Shown here: piece by piece, positions 19,101 through 27,524 of the stretch | Layout of the letters: the number at the start of each line of letters is the position of its first letter | Position numbering within the stretch: the first letter of the stretch is position 1 | Origin: Streptomyces marianii | GTDB lineage: Bacteria > Actinomycetota > Actinomycetes > Streptomycetales > Streptomycetaceae | Assembly (NCBI RefSeq): GCF_005795905.1 | Contig: NZ_VAWE01000001.1 | Coordinates: 7,381,501-7,445,500, forward strand | Reading direction: 5' to 3' | Length of the DNA: 64,000 nucleotides | Position numbers and translations under genes: made by a program | The notes under the pieces: generated by a model | Databases searched by the model: none | Seen by the model: the letters and a program-made list of their open reading frames with translations, nothing else | Told to the model about the DNA's origin: nothing

Positions 19101-19422
19101 GCGGGACACGGCGACGCTGTCCGGCGGCGAGACGTTCTTCGCCTCCCTCGCCCTCGCCCTCGGCCTCGCGGACGTCGTCACCGAGGAGGCCGGGGGTGTG
19201 CGCCTGGACACCCTCTTCATCGATGAGGGCTTCGGCAGCCTCGACGACCAGACCCTCGACGAAGTGCTCGACGTCCTCGACTCACTGCGCGAACGCGACC
19301 GCAGTGTGGGCATCGTCAGCCACGTCGGCGATCTGCGCCGGCGGATCCCCGCCCAGCTCGAGGTCGTCAAGGAGCGCGACGGGTCGGCCGTGCGGCTGCG
19401 CTCGGCCCCGGTCGGCGGCTGA
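16105..19422 (+). CDS. sbcC: Exonuclease subunit SbcC (SMC-like ATPase)
   Basis: This 1105-residue Rad50-type ATPase partners SbcD. Walker A is GPTGAGKT (residues 35-42), and the Q-loop region is DQFCQVVLLPQGDFARFL. Two long coiled-coil arms flank a zinc hook CAVC (Cys518 and Cys521). LSGGETFFASLALALGLAD is the ABC signature and LFIDEGFGSLD the Walker B. The distal arm holds a Pro/Ser/Asp-rich insert, roughly residues 577-688, that is not coiled-coil-like; it makes the protein longer than typical SbcC. The GTG start overlaps the sbcD stop. Confidence 0.95.
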   Translation: MRLHRLEITAFGPFGARQRVDFDALSSAGLFLLHGPTGAGKTSVLDAVCYALYGAVPGARQSPGTSLRSDHASVGTYTEVCLDLTVGGRRLEITRQPAQPRPKKKGTGFTTEKAQSRLREYDAGRGEWKALSRSHQEIGEEIAQLVGMSRDQFCQVVLLPQGDFARFLRADAEARGKLLGRLFDTRRFALVEERLADLRRTAEQQVRDGDERLLALAHRMRQAAGSAAGDWPAPAHRPGEPGLAGAVLQWAAVARSGARESLAVAASARSAAETRQSDARRALDAERELAALQQRHADAVRRAGELEDRRPALERVRARLEQARKAELVGPALRLREEAEREHRAADTAWQQVRAALPAALVDAGAEELSGAERELRQELGGLDAARRAERRSADITREREELDRRARHDDGLLQEAEGWLADWDSVRRALQGRIEAAQDAATRAEHLAGRLEPARRRVSAARERDRLAALAEVVEDGLRTARERAYSARETWLDLKERRLRGIAAELASGLEPGRPCAVCGSAEHPAPAEAGSEHVDRAAEDTAYGAYAAADGDRAEAERQLAVLRGSFTAARDAARESGSADVRESGGPRTVPSRPEPGIPSPSAAPDDLRHSGRRNGSGDRTTAGETAPAPDGRRAEDVLSDTDPAPARAAAEGPPPHPVAVADHDGEVHGTAAGDDAAPAVADLESVVARLEREHRDAHALAAGTHAVREELARAEREYGERLAARQEAERRAVARTSRREALLNEQAALDAEVSRAVGGSGTVAERTALLERRIVLLSGAAEAVRAADTAALRLKEADDRLSDAAFRAGYDTPAEAAAALLADAEQHELQRRLDAWQAEEAAVADRLAEPEPRSAAGLPPAAPEAALHASDAAESALRDAVSALDSARERCAELDRLSRRAADEARGLGPLRDEYERVARLAGLTAGTSADNEHRMRLESYVLAARLEQVAAAASVRLQRMSAGRYTLVHSDARAGGKRSGLGLHVVDAWTGKERDTATLSGGETFFASLALALGLADVVTEEAGGVRLDTLFIDEGFGSLDDQTLDEVLDVLDSLRERDRSVGIVSHVGDLRRRIPAQLEVVKERDGSAVRLRSAPVGG

Positions 19423-19770
19423 GCGTCCGCCGGGGGAGGGGCGAGGAGTGCGAAAGCGCTCGTCGTCACCGAGCAGAGTGCGCCGATCCGGCCGGGACCT
19501 CCTCGGGACGGTCAAGGAGCGGGCGGCGGACTTCGGTGGTGGCGGGGGCGCGGCGGGCCGCCGCGCTGACGGTACACGTGGCCGGGGACGACCGGGGTCG
19601 CTGAGGCGAGGCGGCCCGATGCACCCGGCCGACGCGCGGTCACCGGACCCTCGCCCCTCGGCGGACGCCGTGCGGTGCCGCGCGCTCGGCGGCACTGCAC
19701 GGCCGGAACGCCCTCGCCGAGGGCGCCTCGGCCTCCGCGGCCAGGACACTCGCCACGGCTCTCGCGGAGC
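19423..19770 (+). other. Intergenic stretch with a possible truncated ORF tail
   Basis: No intact gene is present. A frame ending LHGRNALAEGASASAARTLA and stopping at 19773-19775 has coding-like codon use. Its stop is created by the end of the adjacent mobile element. The frame becomes continuous with bases after 22281 if the element is removed. It may be the target ORF of that insertion; no family was recognised. Confidence 0.3.
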
Positions 19771-19773
19771 ACT

Positions 19774-19792
19774 GAGCCTCCGCCAACTTGAA
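19774..19792 (+). repeat. Left terminal inverted repeat
   Basis: Nineteen bases identical to the reverse complement of 22262-22280. Imperfect similarity continues inward for about 50 bases. Confidence 0.85.
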
Positions 19793-19987
19793 GTCGCAGG
19801 TCGAAGGGCTGGCGTGGCCGGCTCTCGCGGGTGCTTGTGCTGGTCGGGAATGGCTGTCTGCGATGTAGATCGTTTGCCAGCGACTCGTGGGTCTCGCGCA
19901 GCGGGGTGTCGCCCGCTGGTACCCAAAAGACCGGGGGCGGCCGGGGTAGTTCCGGCCGCCCCCGCTGAACGCCGCGAAGGAGGTGGG

Positions 19988-20539
19988 TCAGACGCGCCCG
20001 AAGAAGAGGCTTCCTGGAGCGTCCGGGTCGCTGGAGAGGAAGTGCTCACGGATCGCGCGGATGAACTCGTACCGGGAGATGGCGCCGTCCCCGTCGGTGT
20101 CCAGCTTGGTGAACGCGTCCATGGCGTCGGGTGCTTCGCTCTTCCAGACGTCCCTCAGGAAGCGGGCGAATTCGTCCTTGGTGATCTCGTTGTCGCCGTC
20201 GACGTCGATGACGTCGAAGATCGCGTGGCCACCGCCGTCGGTGATGTTGAGCCGGCTGGTGTCGATGACTGCGAGGCGGTTGGCCGTGACGAACTGGTCC
20301 TTCGTGAGCCGGTCGCCGTCCACGCCCGCGTGGCGCAGCAGTTCCAGCCAGTAGATCTGGCAGAAGCTCTGGAGGGCCCTGGCCCGCCGGTCGTCACGGC
20401 TGAGGCCGTAGGCCTGGATGTAGCGGTCGCCGAGCTTCTGGTAATCCGACCAGTCCACGTAGCCGTCGTGGTTGGCGTCCATGGCATCGAAATTGCGCTC
20501 GAGCTTGGTGGTGATGAGGTCCTGCATCGTGGTGGTCAT
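19988..20539 (-). CDS. EF-hand calcium-binding protein
   Basis: This 183-residue soluble protein of sarcoplasmic-calcium-binding (calerythrin) type has clear EF-hand loops. They are DANHDGYVDWSDY near residue 20, DVDGDNEITKDEF near 112 and DTDGDGAISRYEF near 147. The second of the four expected hands, near residue 70, is degenerate (GVDGDRLTKDQF). Each good loop has acidic residues at positions 1, 3, 5 and 12. It probably buffers or senses cytoplasmic calcium. ATG 20539 is chosen because AAAGG lies just before it. It lies inside the 2.5-kb element with its promoter facing the small ORF. Confidence 0.85.
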   Translation of the reverse strand: MTTTMQDLITTKLERNFDAMDANHDGYVDWSDYQKLGDRYIQAYGLSRDDRRARALQSFCQIYWLELLRHAGVDGDRLTKDQFVTANRLAVIDTSRLNITDGGGHAIFDVIDVDGDNEITKDEFARFLRDVWKSEAPDAMDAFTKLDTDGDGAISRYEFIRAIREHFLSSDPDAPGSLFFGRV

Positions 20540-20819
20540 GAGCCGACCTTTCATGATCGTGCCTTGGGGACTTCTCCAGGATGGGCGGGAACGCACGCAA
20601 AGCACGCCGATCTGCGCGTATGGCACCCGATCTGGTGATCGTCTTCCTGTGGCTGCCGCATCATGTACTGCGGTCGGCTGATCAGAGTCGGCCGATTACC
20701 TGATCTTGACCTGCTTACTTTGGTCATAGGCGTCAGACTGTCGGGCATACGGTCTTGGGAAGCGGTCATTTCGCCGGTTTGGGCTTGCTGCGGGCGGACA
20801 GCCCTCTACGATCCGCTGC

Positions 20820-21275
20820 ATGCTGGATCCCGAGTTGTTGGAACGGATCACCGCGCGGCGGGCGGAGCTCGACGAACTCGAGGAACAGCTGGCCAAGCAG
20901 CTGGCGGAGGTGCGGGCCGAGCGGGACGAGCTCGCCGTTGCCGAGCGGGTTCTTGAACGGATGAGCGAACAGCTCGCCGGCGAGCGCGTTCCGGCCGCAC
21001 CGGCACCCGGACAGGTGGGCGGACGAGCGGTGATGCTGATCCCGCACCGAACATCGGACATGGAGCAGACCATGCTCCCGCCGGACTATCAGCGCATCCT
21101 CGCCGCCGTGCGGCAGGCTGCCGGACCGGTCATGGCCCGCGAGGTCGGCGAGGCGGTAGGAGTGGATGTCAGCGTGCGGTCCTAGCTGGAACCGCTACGC
21201 AGCAAGCTGGGCAGACTCGTCGACCGCGGCTGGCTGCGCAAACTGCCCGACGGCCGGTTCACCACCCGCCTGTGA
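20820..21275 (+). pseudogene. Small coiled-coil/winged-helix protein gene with in-frame stop
   Basis: The frame starts at ATG 20820 with a strongly helical, charged segment (residues about 1-55, rich in Glu, Leu and Arg), followed by a winged-helix-like half (MLPPDYQRILAAVRQA). A TAG at 21183-21185 interrupts it after 121 codons. The same frame continues as LEPLRSKLGRLVDRGWLRKL and ends at 21275, giving a natural length of about 151. One base change (for example AAG to TAG) explains the stop. From memory, similar proteins occur near transposases in other Streptomyces; their function is unknown. It could be a DNA-binding accessory protein. Confidence 0.6.
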
Positions 21276-21344
21276 CGAGCAGCACCGCCACTCGGAGCGG
21301 CTCACGCGCGTAACCGGGGTGCCCCCGGCGGCCGTTGGATCTGT

Positions 21345-22178
21345 GTGACGAAAACCAAGAAGTACGCCGAGGACACCCGCCCGATTGTCTACCAGTGCCA
21401 TCTGTCGCTGTCCACGCGGACCGTCAACCACCTCGCTGATCTCCTGCGGCGCCACCTGAAAGTAATCCGATCCAGATGGCGGATCCTGCCGCCCGGGAAA
21501 ATCGCGGTGATCGTCCTGGCCGTGCTGCGCCACGACCAGCGCTTGGCCGACATGGCCGGCGGCAACGATGTGTCCGAGTCCACCGTTCGCCGCTGGCGCG
21601 ACGAGCTGATCGGAATACTCGCCGCCCAGGCACCGCGCCTGGACCGCGCCCTGAAGAAGGTTGCCAAACAGAACGGGGAGGTGGTCCTGATCGACGGCAC
21701 CCTCATCCGTACCCAGCGTCGCACCGGCAAGGCCGACCGACGGAACTACTCCGGCAAGCACCGAACTCATGGCCTGCACTTCCTCGCCCTGACCGACGAG
21801 AACGGGCGCCTGATCTGGATATCCGCCGCGCGGCCTGGTCGCACCCACGACAACACCGCCGCCCGCCACGACCACATCCTGGCCCACCTGCGCGCCGCCG
21901 GCCTCGGGGCGCTGGCTGACCTCGGCTTCCGCGGCCTGGACAACGACATCTTCGACCCCGTGATCGTCACCGGCTACGCTGCCAGCCGCACCCACAAGCT
22001 CACCCCAGGCGAGAAGGAAGCCAACCGCGTCCTCGCCGTGGGACGCGCGCCGGTCGAGCATGGCTTCGCCCACCTCAAGAACTGGCGGATCCTCGCCAAG
22101 CTCCGCACCGACCCCGCCCACGCCACCCAGCTCCTGCGAGCCCTGCTCGTCTTGACGAACCTCGAAGTCAACCGCTGA
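21345..22178 (+). CDS. IS5-type DDE transposase
   Basis: This 277-residue transposase has an N-terminal helix-turn-helix (residues about 45-90, ending SESTVRRWRDELIG). The DDE_Tnp_4 catalytic core has its first Asp in VVLIDGTLIR, the second in LADLGFRGLD, and the Glu in APVEHGFAHLKNW. It appears intact. The start is GTG 21345. It lies 84 bp inside the right end of the element and should act on the 19-bp terminal repeats. Confidence 0.9.
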   Translation: MTKTKKYAEDTRPIVYQCHLSLSTRTVNHLADLLRRHLKVIRSRWRILPPGKIAVIVLAVLRHDQRLADMAGGNDVSESTVRRWRDELIGILAAQAPRLDRALKKVAKQNGEVVLIDGTLIRTQRRTGKADRRNYSGKHRTHGLHFLALTDENGRLIWISAARPGRTHDNTAARHDHILAHLRAAGLGALADLGFRGLDNDIFDPVIVTGYAASRTHKLTPGEKEANRVLAVGRAPVEHGFAHLKNWRILAKLRTDPAHATQLLRALLVLTNLEVNR

Positions 22179-22261
22179 CAGATGATCTCCGCGGTGGACT
22201 CCCGCCCACGATCAGCATGAGCACCCCGAGGAACGGTCACACCAGCTCTTTGACCTGCGAT

Positions 22262-22280
22262 TTCAAGTTGGCGGAGGCTC
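22262..22280 (-). repeat. Right terminal inverted repeat
   Basis: Perfect inverted match to the left end, located 84 bp after the transposase stop. Confidence 0.85.
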
Positions 22281-22599
22281 ACTCGGTTGACCGTGAACAC
22301 CGTCGCCCCCGCCCCGTCGACACGGACCACCTCACGGGCGAGGCGTACGAGGAGGTCGCCGCGCGCTTCCCGGCAGGCCGGTGGGCACGCCGGACGACCC
22401 CGTACGGCTCAGCTCCCGGCCGGCGAACGCACGAGGCCGAGCGGGTCACGGGACGGGCCATCGACTCGGAAGGCGGCTTCCGGCGGTCATGACGGGTGCG
22501 GCGGGTCCCCGGACACCGCCGCACCACCCGGTCCGCACCCCCGCCGCACGGGCGGACCGCCCGGCGGCCCGTACGGCGGGGGAGCGGAGGGCTCCTGCC
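22281..22599 (+). other. Intergenic stretch right of the element
   Basis: No complete gene is seen. A frame through 22492 (HLTGEAYEEVAARFPAGRWA) is the possible right half of the ORF interrupted by the element. Upstream of the element the joined frame is bounded by a stop at 19602. The rest up to the DUF885 stop codon is featureless. Confidence 0.3.
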
Positions 22600-24288
22600 T
22601 CAGAGCTTCGACAGTTCGTCCACCAGATCGTCCAGCCCCAGCGGGCCCTGCGACAGCGCCGCCATGTGCCATGCCTTCGCGTCGAAGGCGTCCCCGCGCG
22701 CGGCCCGGGCCCGTTCCCTGCCCAGCAGCCAGGCCCGCTCGCCCAGCTTGTATCCGATGGCCTGTGCGGGCATGGAGAGATAGCGCGTCAGCTCGCTCTC
22801 GACGAAGTCGGCGGGCCGTCCGCTGTGCCGGCCGAAGAACTCCTCGGCCAGCTCCGGCGTCCAGCGCTCGCCGGGGTGGAACGGCGATTCCCCGGGGATG
22901 TCCAGCTCCAGGTGCATGCCGATGTCGACGATGACCCGGCATGCCCGCATCATCTGGGCGTCGAGGTAGCCGAGCCTGCGCTCGGGGTCGGGCAGGAAGC
23001 CGAGTTCGTCCATCAGACGCTCGGCGTACAGCGCCCAGCCCTCCGCGTTGGCGCTCACCCCGCCGACGGTCGCCTGGTAGCGCGACAGCCGGTCGGCGAC
23101 GTGGACCCACTGCGCGATCTGCAGGTGGTGACCCGGTACGCCCTCGTGGTACCAGGTCGATACCAGGTCGTACACGGGGAAGCGGGTCTCGCCCGTGGTC
23201 GGCAGCCAGGTCCTGCCGGGGCGTGAGAAGTCCTCGGACGGGCCGGTGTAGTAGGGAGCCGCCGCGCTGCCGGGAGGCGCGATCCGGGACTCCACCACCC
23301 GTACCCGGTCGGCGAGTTCGAAGTGCGTGCCGTCCAGCGCGTCGATCGCCTCGTCCATGAGCTTCTGCAGCCATTCGCGGACTTCCTCGACGCCCTCGAT
23401 GTGGGTGCCGTGCACGTCGAGGTGGGCCAGCGCCTCCCAGGGGCCCGCACCCGGAAGGATCTTGTCCGCCTCGGTCTTCATCTCGCCGAGCAGCCGGTGG
23501 TACTCCGCCCAGCCGTACGCGTAGGCCTCGTCGAGGTCGAGTTCCGTGCCGTTGAAGAAGCGGACCCAGCGGGCGTAGCGCTCCCGGCCCACGGTGTCGG
23601 CCGATCCCTCGATCGCGGGCGCGTACACCTCGCGCATCCAGTCGCGGAGCGACCGGAAGGCCGAAGTGGCGAGGAGGGCGGCGCTGTCGAGCTCGGCCCG
23701 CAGTTCGTCCGGGCCGGCCGCGACGAAGTCCTCGAACCAGCCGCGCCCGTCCGGCCCGCCCGTCCACGTTTCGAGCTGTGTGATGAAGGCGGCCGTGGGG
23801 CGCGGACCGCCTGGAAGTTTGCGCTCCAGGCCGAGGGCCAGCGAGGCGCGATAGCCCTCGAGGGCGTCCGGGACGGCCCGCAGACGCTCCGCGACCGCCG
23901 TCCAGTCCTCCTTGGACGCCGTCGGCATCACGGTGAAGACGTTGCGCACGCTGTGCGCGGGGGAGCGCAGATTGCTGACGGTGCGCAGACCCTCCTCGGC
24001 GTCGTGCACGGCGAGTTCGGCGGTGAGCCTTTCACGCAGCAGACGGCCGCAGCGCCGCTCCGCGTCCGAGCCGGCGCCGGGAAGCTTCTCCGCCTCGTCG
24101 AGCCGGACGAGCGTCGCGCGGGCGAGTTCGGCCACGGCCTCCTGGCCGGCCGGGGAGAAGTCGGGGAGGCGGCCCGCACTCTCCGGGACTCCCAGGTAGG
24201 TACCGGTGATCGGGTCGAGGGCGATGAGTGCGTCGACGTAGGCGTCGGCGACCTGGCGGGGCAGCGCGCTGCTCGGTGTCTCTGGCAT
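22600..24288 (-). CDS. DUF885 family protein (putative metalloprotease-like)
   Basis: This 562-residue cytoplasmic protein shows the DUF885 hallmarks: YAYGWAEYHRLL, and STWYHEGVPGHHLQIAQW, an HExxPGHH motif resembling a zinc-peptidase site. It ends with PAQAIGYKLGERAWLLGRERA. DUF885 members are thought to be distant M3-like peptidases, but few have been tested. The start is ATG 24288 with AGGATGAG upstream. It lies on the same strand as the Lrp regulator, 58 bp apart. Confidence 0.85.
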   Translation of the reverse strand: MPETPSSALPRQVADAYVDALIALDPITGTYLGVPESAGRLPDFSPAGQEAVAELARATLVRLDEAEKLPGAGSDAERRCGRLLRERLTAELAVHDAEEGLRTVSNLRSPAHSVRNVFTVMPTASKEDWTAVAERLRAVPDALEGYRASLALGLERKLPGGPRPTAAFITQLETWTGGPDGRGWFEDFVAAGPDELRAELDSAALLATSAFRSLRDWMREVYAPAIEGSADTVGRERYARWVRFFNGTELDLDEAYAYGWAEYHRLLGEMKTEADKILPGAGPWEALAHLDVHGTHIEGVEEVREWLQKLMDEAIDALDGTHFELADRVRVVESRIAPPGSAAAPYYTGPSEDFSRPGRTWLPTTGETRFPVYDLVSTWYHEGVPGHHLQIAQWVHVADRLSRYQATVGGVSANAEGWALYAERLMDELGFLPDPERRLGYLDAQMMRACRVIVDIGMHLELDIPGESPFHPGERWTPELAEEFFGRHSGRPADFVESELTRYLSMPAQAIGYKLGERAWLLGRERARAARGDAFDAKAWHMAALSQGPLGLDDLVDELSKL

Positions 24289-24346
24289 GCGCTCATCCTG
24301 ATACGGGCGAGGGCCCGGCGTCATCACCGATCGATCTCACGGGAAC

Positions 24347-24856
24347 TCAGTCGGCTGACAAATGAGCATGCCCGGGGGGCTCCTGAGCGGGTGGGAGGAG
24401 GGGGCCGCACTCCCATTGCTGGAAGATCAGACGGGTTTCCACACGGGCGACTTCACGCCGCGACGTGAACTCGTCGAGCACCAGCCGCTGCAGGTCCGCC
24501 GTGTCGGTCACGGCGACGTGGACCAGATAGTCGTCGGGCCCGGTCAGATGGAAGAGCGCACGTGACTCGGGCAGGGCCCGGATCCGCTCGACGAACGGAC
24601 CGATCAGTTCCCTGCGGTGCGGGCGCACCTGGACCATGAGGAGTGCCTCGAGTCCTCTGCCGAGTTTGGCTGGATCGAGCCGTAGCTGGTGCCCGAGGAT
24701 GATCCCGCTGCGGCGCAGCCGGCCCACCCGGTCCAGGCATGTCGAAGGAGCGACGCCCACCTCCGCGGCCACCTCCCGGTAGGTGGTCCGGGCGTCGTTC
24801 TGCAGGATGCGCAGTATGTGCAAATCGACCGGGTCCAGAGCGACAGAATCGGCCAT
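24347..24856 (-). CDS. Lrp/AsnC family transcriptional regulator
   Basis: This 169-residue protein has an N-terminal AsnC helix-turn-helix (residues about 5-65: LDPVDLHILRILQNDARTTY, VGVAPSTCLDRVGRLRRSGII) and a C-terminal RAM/AsnC effector domain (ALLMVQVRP; FHLTGPDDYLVHVAV). It senses amino acids. It is divergent from a Cys/Met metabolism PLP enzyme with only 60 bp between the starts, so it very likely controls that gene and itself. The start is ATG 24856. Confidence 0.9.
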   Translation of the reverse strand: MADSVALDPVDLHILRILQNDARTTYREVAAEVGVAPSTCLDRVGRLRRSGIILGHQLRLDPAKLGRGLEALLMVQVRPHRRELIGPFVERIRALPESRALFHLTGPDDYLVHVAVTDTADLQRLVLDEFTSRREVARVETRLIFQQWECGPLLPPAQEPPGHAHLSAD

Positions 24857-24916
24857 GGCCCGAACGTAACACGGAGCGATGGTGCTACCGCCCGGTAATT
24901 GTTCACAGTGCGCGCC

Positions 24917-26176
24917 ATGGAAACCGCCGCCTCGAACGCCCCCGCACCCACCCGGGCGCTCGCCACCGAAGCCGTGCACGCCGGACGCGAGGATCTCGTG
25001 GAGCAGGGCCTGCACGCCGCACCGATCGACCTTTCCACCACCTACCCCTCGCACGACATCGAGGCGGAGGCGGCGCGTATCGACGCCTTCGCCGCCACCG
25101 GCGGGCGACTGGACGGGCCGCCCGTGTACGCCCGGCTCGACAACCCGACGACAGCCCGCTTCGAGACCGCGCTGGCCCGTCTCGAGGGCACGGACAGCGC
25201 GGTGGCCTTCGCCAGCGGTATGGCCGCCCTCACCGCGGTGCTGCTGGTCAGGGCTTCGATGGGGCTGCGCCATGTGGTGGCGGTCCGGCCGCTGTACGGC
25301 TGCAGCGACCATCTGCTGGAGAGCGGACTGCTCGGTACCGAGGTGACCTGGACCGACCCGGCGGGCGTCGCCGCCGCGATCCGTCCCGACACGGGGCTCG
25401 TGATGGTCGAGACCCCCGCCAACCCGACGTTGGCCGAGGCCGACATCGCGGCGCTCGCGCACTCCTGCGGCTCGGTCCCGCTGCTCGTGGACAACACCTT
25501 CGCCACGCCGGTGCTGCAGCGGCCCGTGGAACAGGGCGCCAGGATCGTGCTGCACAGCGCGACCAAGTACCTCGGCGGCCACGGCGACGTGATGGGAGGC
25601 GTCGTCGCCTGCGACGAGGAGTTCGCCGCCGCACTGCGTCAGGTGCGCTTCGCGACCGGCGGAGTACTGCACCCGATGGCCGGCTATCTGCTGCTCCGCG
25701 GGCTGTCCACGCTTCCGGTGCGGGTCCGGGCCGCGTCGGTCACCGCCGCCGACCTCGCCCGCCGGCTCGCCGCGGACCCCCGTGTCGCCCGGGTCCACTA
25801 CCCGTCGGTCGGTGGCGCCATGGTCTCCTTCGAGGTGTACGGGAACCCGCGCGACGTGATCGCCGGCGTCCGGCTCATCACGCCCGCCGTCAGTCTCGGC
25901 AGCGTCGACACGCTGATCCAGCACCCGGCCTCCATCAGCCACCGGATCGTGGCCGAGGGAGACCGGCGTGCCGCGGGTGTCGGCGACCGGCTGCTGCGGA
26001 TGTCGGTGGGACTCGAGGACGTCGAGGACCTCTGGGCCGACCTGTGCCAGGCGCTCAGCGCTCGGCGCGCCCCTGTTCGGACCGCTGGGGAGCACGCTCC
26101 CGCCCCTGGGGCAGCGCACGCGGTGCCTCGTGCGGAAGCCCCGAGCGCACCGGAGTCGCATCCAGCCGTGCGGTGA
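24917..26176 (+). CDS. Cys/Met metabolism PLP-dependent enzyme
   Basis: This 419-residue fold-type I enzyme belongs to the cystathionine gamma-synthase / methionine gamma-lyase family. It has the substrate loop [35 protein letters not shown] (the cofactor aspartate) and [13 protein letters not shown] with the Schiff-base lysine, then [13 protein letters not shown] and [14 protein letters not shown]. It forms or cleaves sulfur amino acids; which reaction cannot be decided. The start is ATG 24917. Its C-terminal extension of about 40 residues overlaps the 3' end of the convergent GNAT gene by 122 bp. The divergent Lrp gene is its likely regulator. Confidence 0.9.
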   Translation: METAASNAPAPTRALATEAVHAGREDLVEQGLHAAPIDLSTTYPSHDIEAEAARIDAFAATGGRLDGPPVYARLDNPTTARFETALARLEGTDSAVAFASGMAALTAVLLVRASMGLRHVVAVRPLYGCSDHLLESGLLGTEVTWTDPAGVAAAIRPDTGLVMVETPANPTLAEADIAALAHSCGSVPLLVDNTFATPVLQRPVEQGARIVLHSATKYLGGHGDVMGGVVACDEEFAAALRQVRFATGGVLHPMAGYLLLRGLSTLPVRVRAASVTAADLARRLAADPRVARVHYPSVGGAMVSFEVYGNPRDVIAGVRLITPAVSLGSVDTLIQHPASISHRIVAEGDRRAAGVGDRLLRMSVGLEDVEDLWADLCQALSARRAPVRTAGEHAPAPGAAHAVPRAEAPSAPESHPAVR

Positions 26177-27524
26177 TCACGAGGGTGCCCTCCTCTATCT
26201 GGTAGTCGAGCGGGAGGCCGAGCCCGCGCATGGCCGCGACCATGCCGGTGTTGGACGACTGCGTCACGGCGTACACGCTCGCGCACCCCGCCTCGACGGC
26301 CATCGCCACCAGCCGGCGCAGCAGTTCGGCACCGATGCCGCGGCGCTGCCAGTCGTCCTCGACGAGGAGCGCGACCTCCGTCTCGTCACCGTCCCAGAGC
26401 AGATGCCCGAGGGCGACGATGCGGCCGGACGCCGTCTCCACGGCGAGGGTGCGGCCGAACCTCGGGCTGAGGAGATGGTTCAGATAGCGGTCCGCGTCGC
26501 CGACGGGCCCGTGGTAGCGCAGCCCCAGGGTCCGTGCGGAGCACCGGTCGTGCATCGCGCGGGAGGCGGCGACGTCGCCCTGGTCCGCGCGGCGGACGGT
26601 GATCTCGTTGCCCTCCGGGAGCGTCAGCACGTCCTGACTGCGCGGGATGCGCGGGCCGAGGCGGGCGTCGAGCTCGACGAGGGCGCGGGCCCGGGCGAAC
26701 TCGGTCGGGGTGAACGGCAGATAGGCACGTTCGACCGTGATCGTGCCGCCGTTCGGGTCGCGCAGCCGTATCACCGTCTCGTCCAGGACGCCCTCCTCGG
26801 GTACCGGTTCACCGATCGGCCGGCCTCCGAGGGACTCGGCGGGAAGTGAGTGGATGGTGCACCGGCCGAGCAACTGCCGGAGTGCGAGCGGAAGCTCGGC
26901 CGCGTCGAGGGCGGTGCGGGTGGCCAGCCCCAGCAGTCGGGTGGGGGTGTCGACCAGGTCGTGGGCGTCGGCGCGCTCGATCCAGGTACTGCCGCCGCCC
27001 GCGGCCGATACCGCGTGGGTGATCTCCCGGGCCTGGAGGGCGGCGGGCGCCCGCAGGAGGAACTCGTCGACCGTGCCGTCCGCCAGGGGGTGCGTCTGCA
27101 GCGTCAGGATGTCCACCCCGTGGCGCGCCAGGGCCGTGCACAGGGCGGCGAGACTGCCCGGCTCGTCCCGGACGGTCGTCCGCATCCGCCACAGCCCGGT
27201 CTCGCGGGGAGCCGGTTCCCGTGCGCCGACCGGGTCGGTGGCGCCGAACGAGCCGGCGGTCCCGGAGCCGCCGGCTCCGGGACCGCCGGTATCGGCGGTC
27301 GGGGGCGCATGGCTGTGGCGGCGTGCCCACCAGGTGTGGAACGCCGCCGTGGCGGTGAGCGCGACGGCCGAGACGACGAGCAGGTAGGGTCCGTCGGGTC
27401 CATGGGCGATCATGTTCGCTATGGCGTCGGCCACGGCGACGGCGGTGAACAGGGCGGCCAGTTCGACCAGATCCCGCCGCCAGTGGTGGCGGCGAGCGCT
27501 CTTCGCGGAATGCACGTCAGTCAT
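26055..27524 (-). CDS. TM-ACT-GNAT fusion protein
   Basis: This 489-residue protein has an unusual layout. Residues about 15-70 form two membrane helices (LVELAALFTAVAVADAIANM; YLLVVSAVALTATAAFHTWW). After a Gly/Pro linker, residues about 110-180 resemble an ACT domain (RTTVRDEPGSLAALCTALAR). The last 170 residues are a GNAT acetyltransferase with VRRADQGD, the beta bulge and an acetyl-CoA loop DDWQRRGIGAELLRRLV. It may be an amino-acid-sensing, membrane-tethered lysine acetyltransferase; this is inference. The start is ATG 27524. The 3' end overlaps the PLP gene. Confidence 0.75.
   Translation of the reverse strand: MTDVHSAKSARRHHWRRDLVELAALFTAVAVADAIANMIAHGPDGPYLLVVSAVALTATAAFHTWWARRHSHAPPTADTGGPGAGGSGTAGSFGATDPVGAREPAPRETGLWRMRTTVRDEPGSLAALCTALARHGVDILTLQTHPLADGTVDEFLLRAPAALQAREITHAVSAAGGGSTWIERADAHDLVDTPTRLLGLATRTALDAAELPLALRQLLGRCTIHSLPAESLGGRPIGEPVPEEGVLDETVIRLRDPNGGTITVERAYLPFTPTEFARARALVELDARLGPRIPRSQDVLTLPEGNEITVRRADQGDVAASRAMHDRCSARTLGLRYHGPVGDADRYLNHLLSPRFGRTLAVETASGRIVALGHLLWDGDETEVALLVEDDWQRRGIGAELLRRLVAMAVEAGCASVYAVTQSSNTGMVAAMRGLGLPLDYQIEEGTLVITARLDATPVRSGLPHEAPRALPQGRERAPQRSEQGRAER

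Larger units (their letters stand above)
19774..22280. mobile_element. IS5/ISL2-like element with EF-hand cargo, 2507 bp
   Basis: The element is bounded by 19-bp perfect inverted repeats (19774-19792 and 22262-22280, outer end GAGCCTCCGCC). ACT trinucleotides at 19771-19773 and 22281-22283 form a 3-bp direct target duplication of the ANT type known for the ISL2 group of IS5. Similarity between the two ends extends inward for roughly 70 bp with mismatches. Inside are, in order, an EF-hand gene (minus strand), a small broken coiled-coil gene, and the transposase. Either this is one element with cargo, or the ends come from two inverted copies acting together. Confidence 0.7.
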
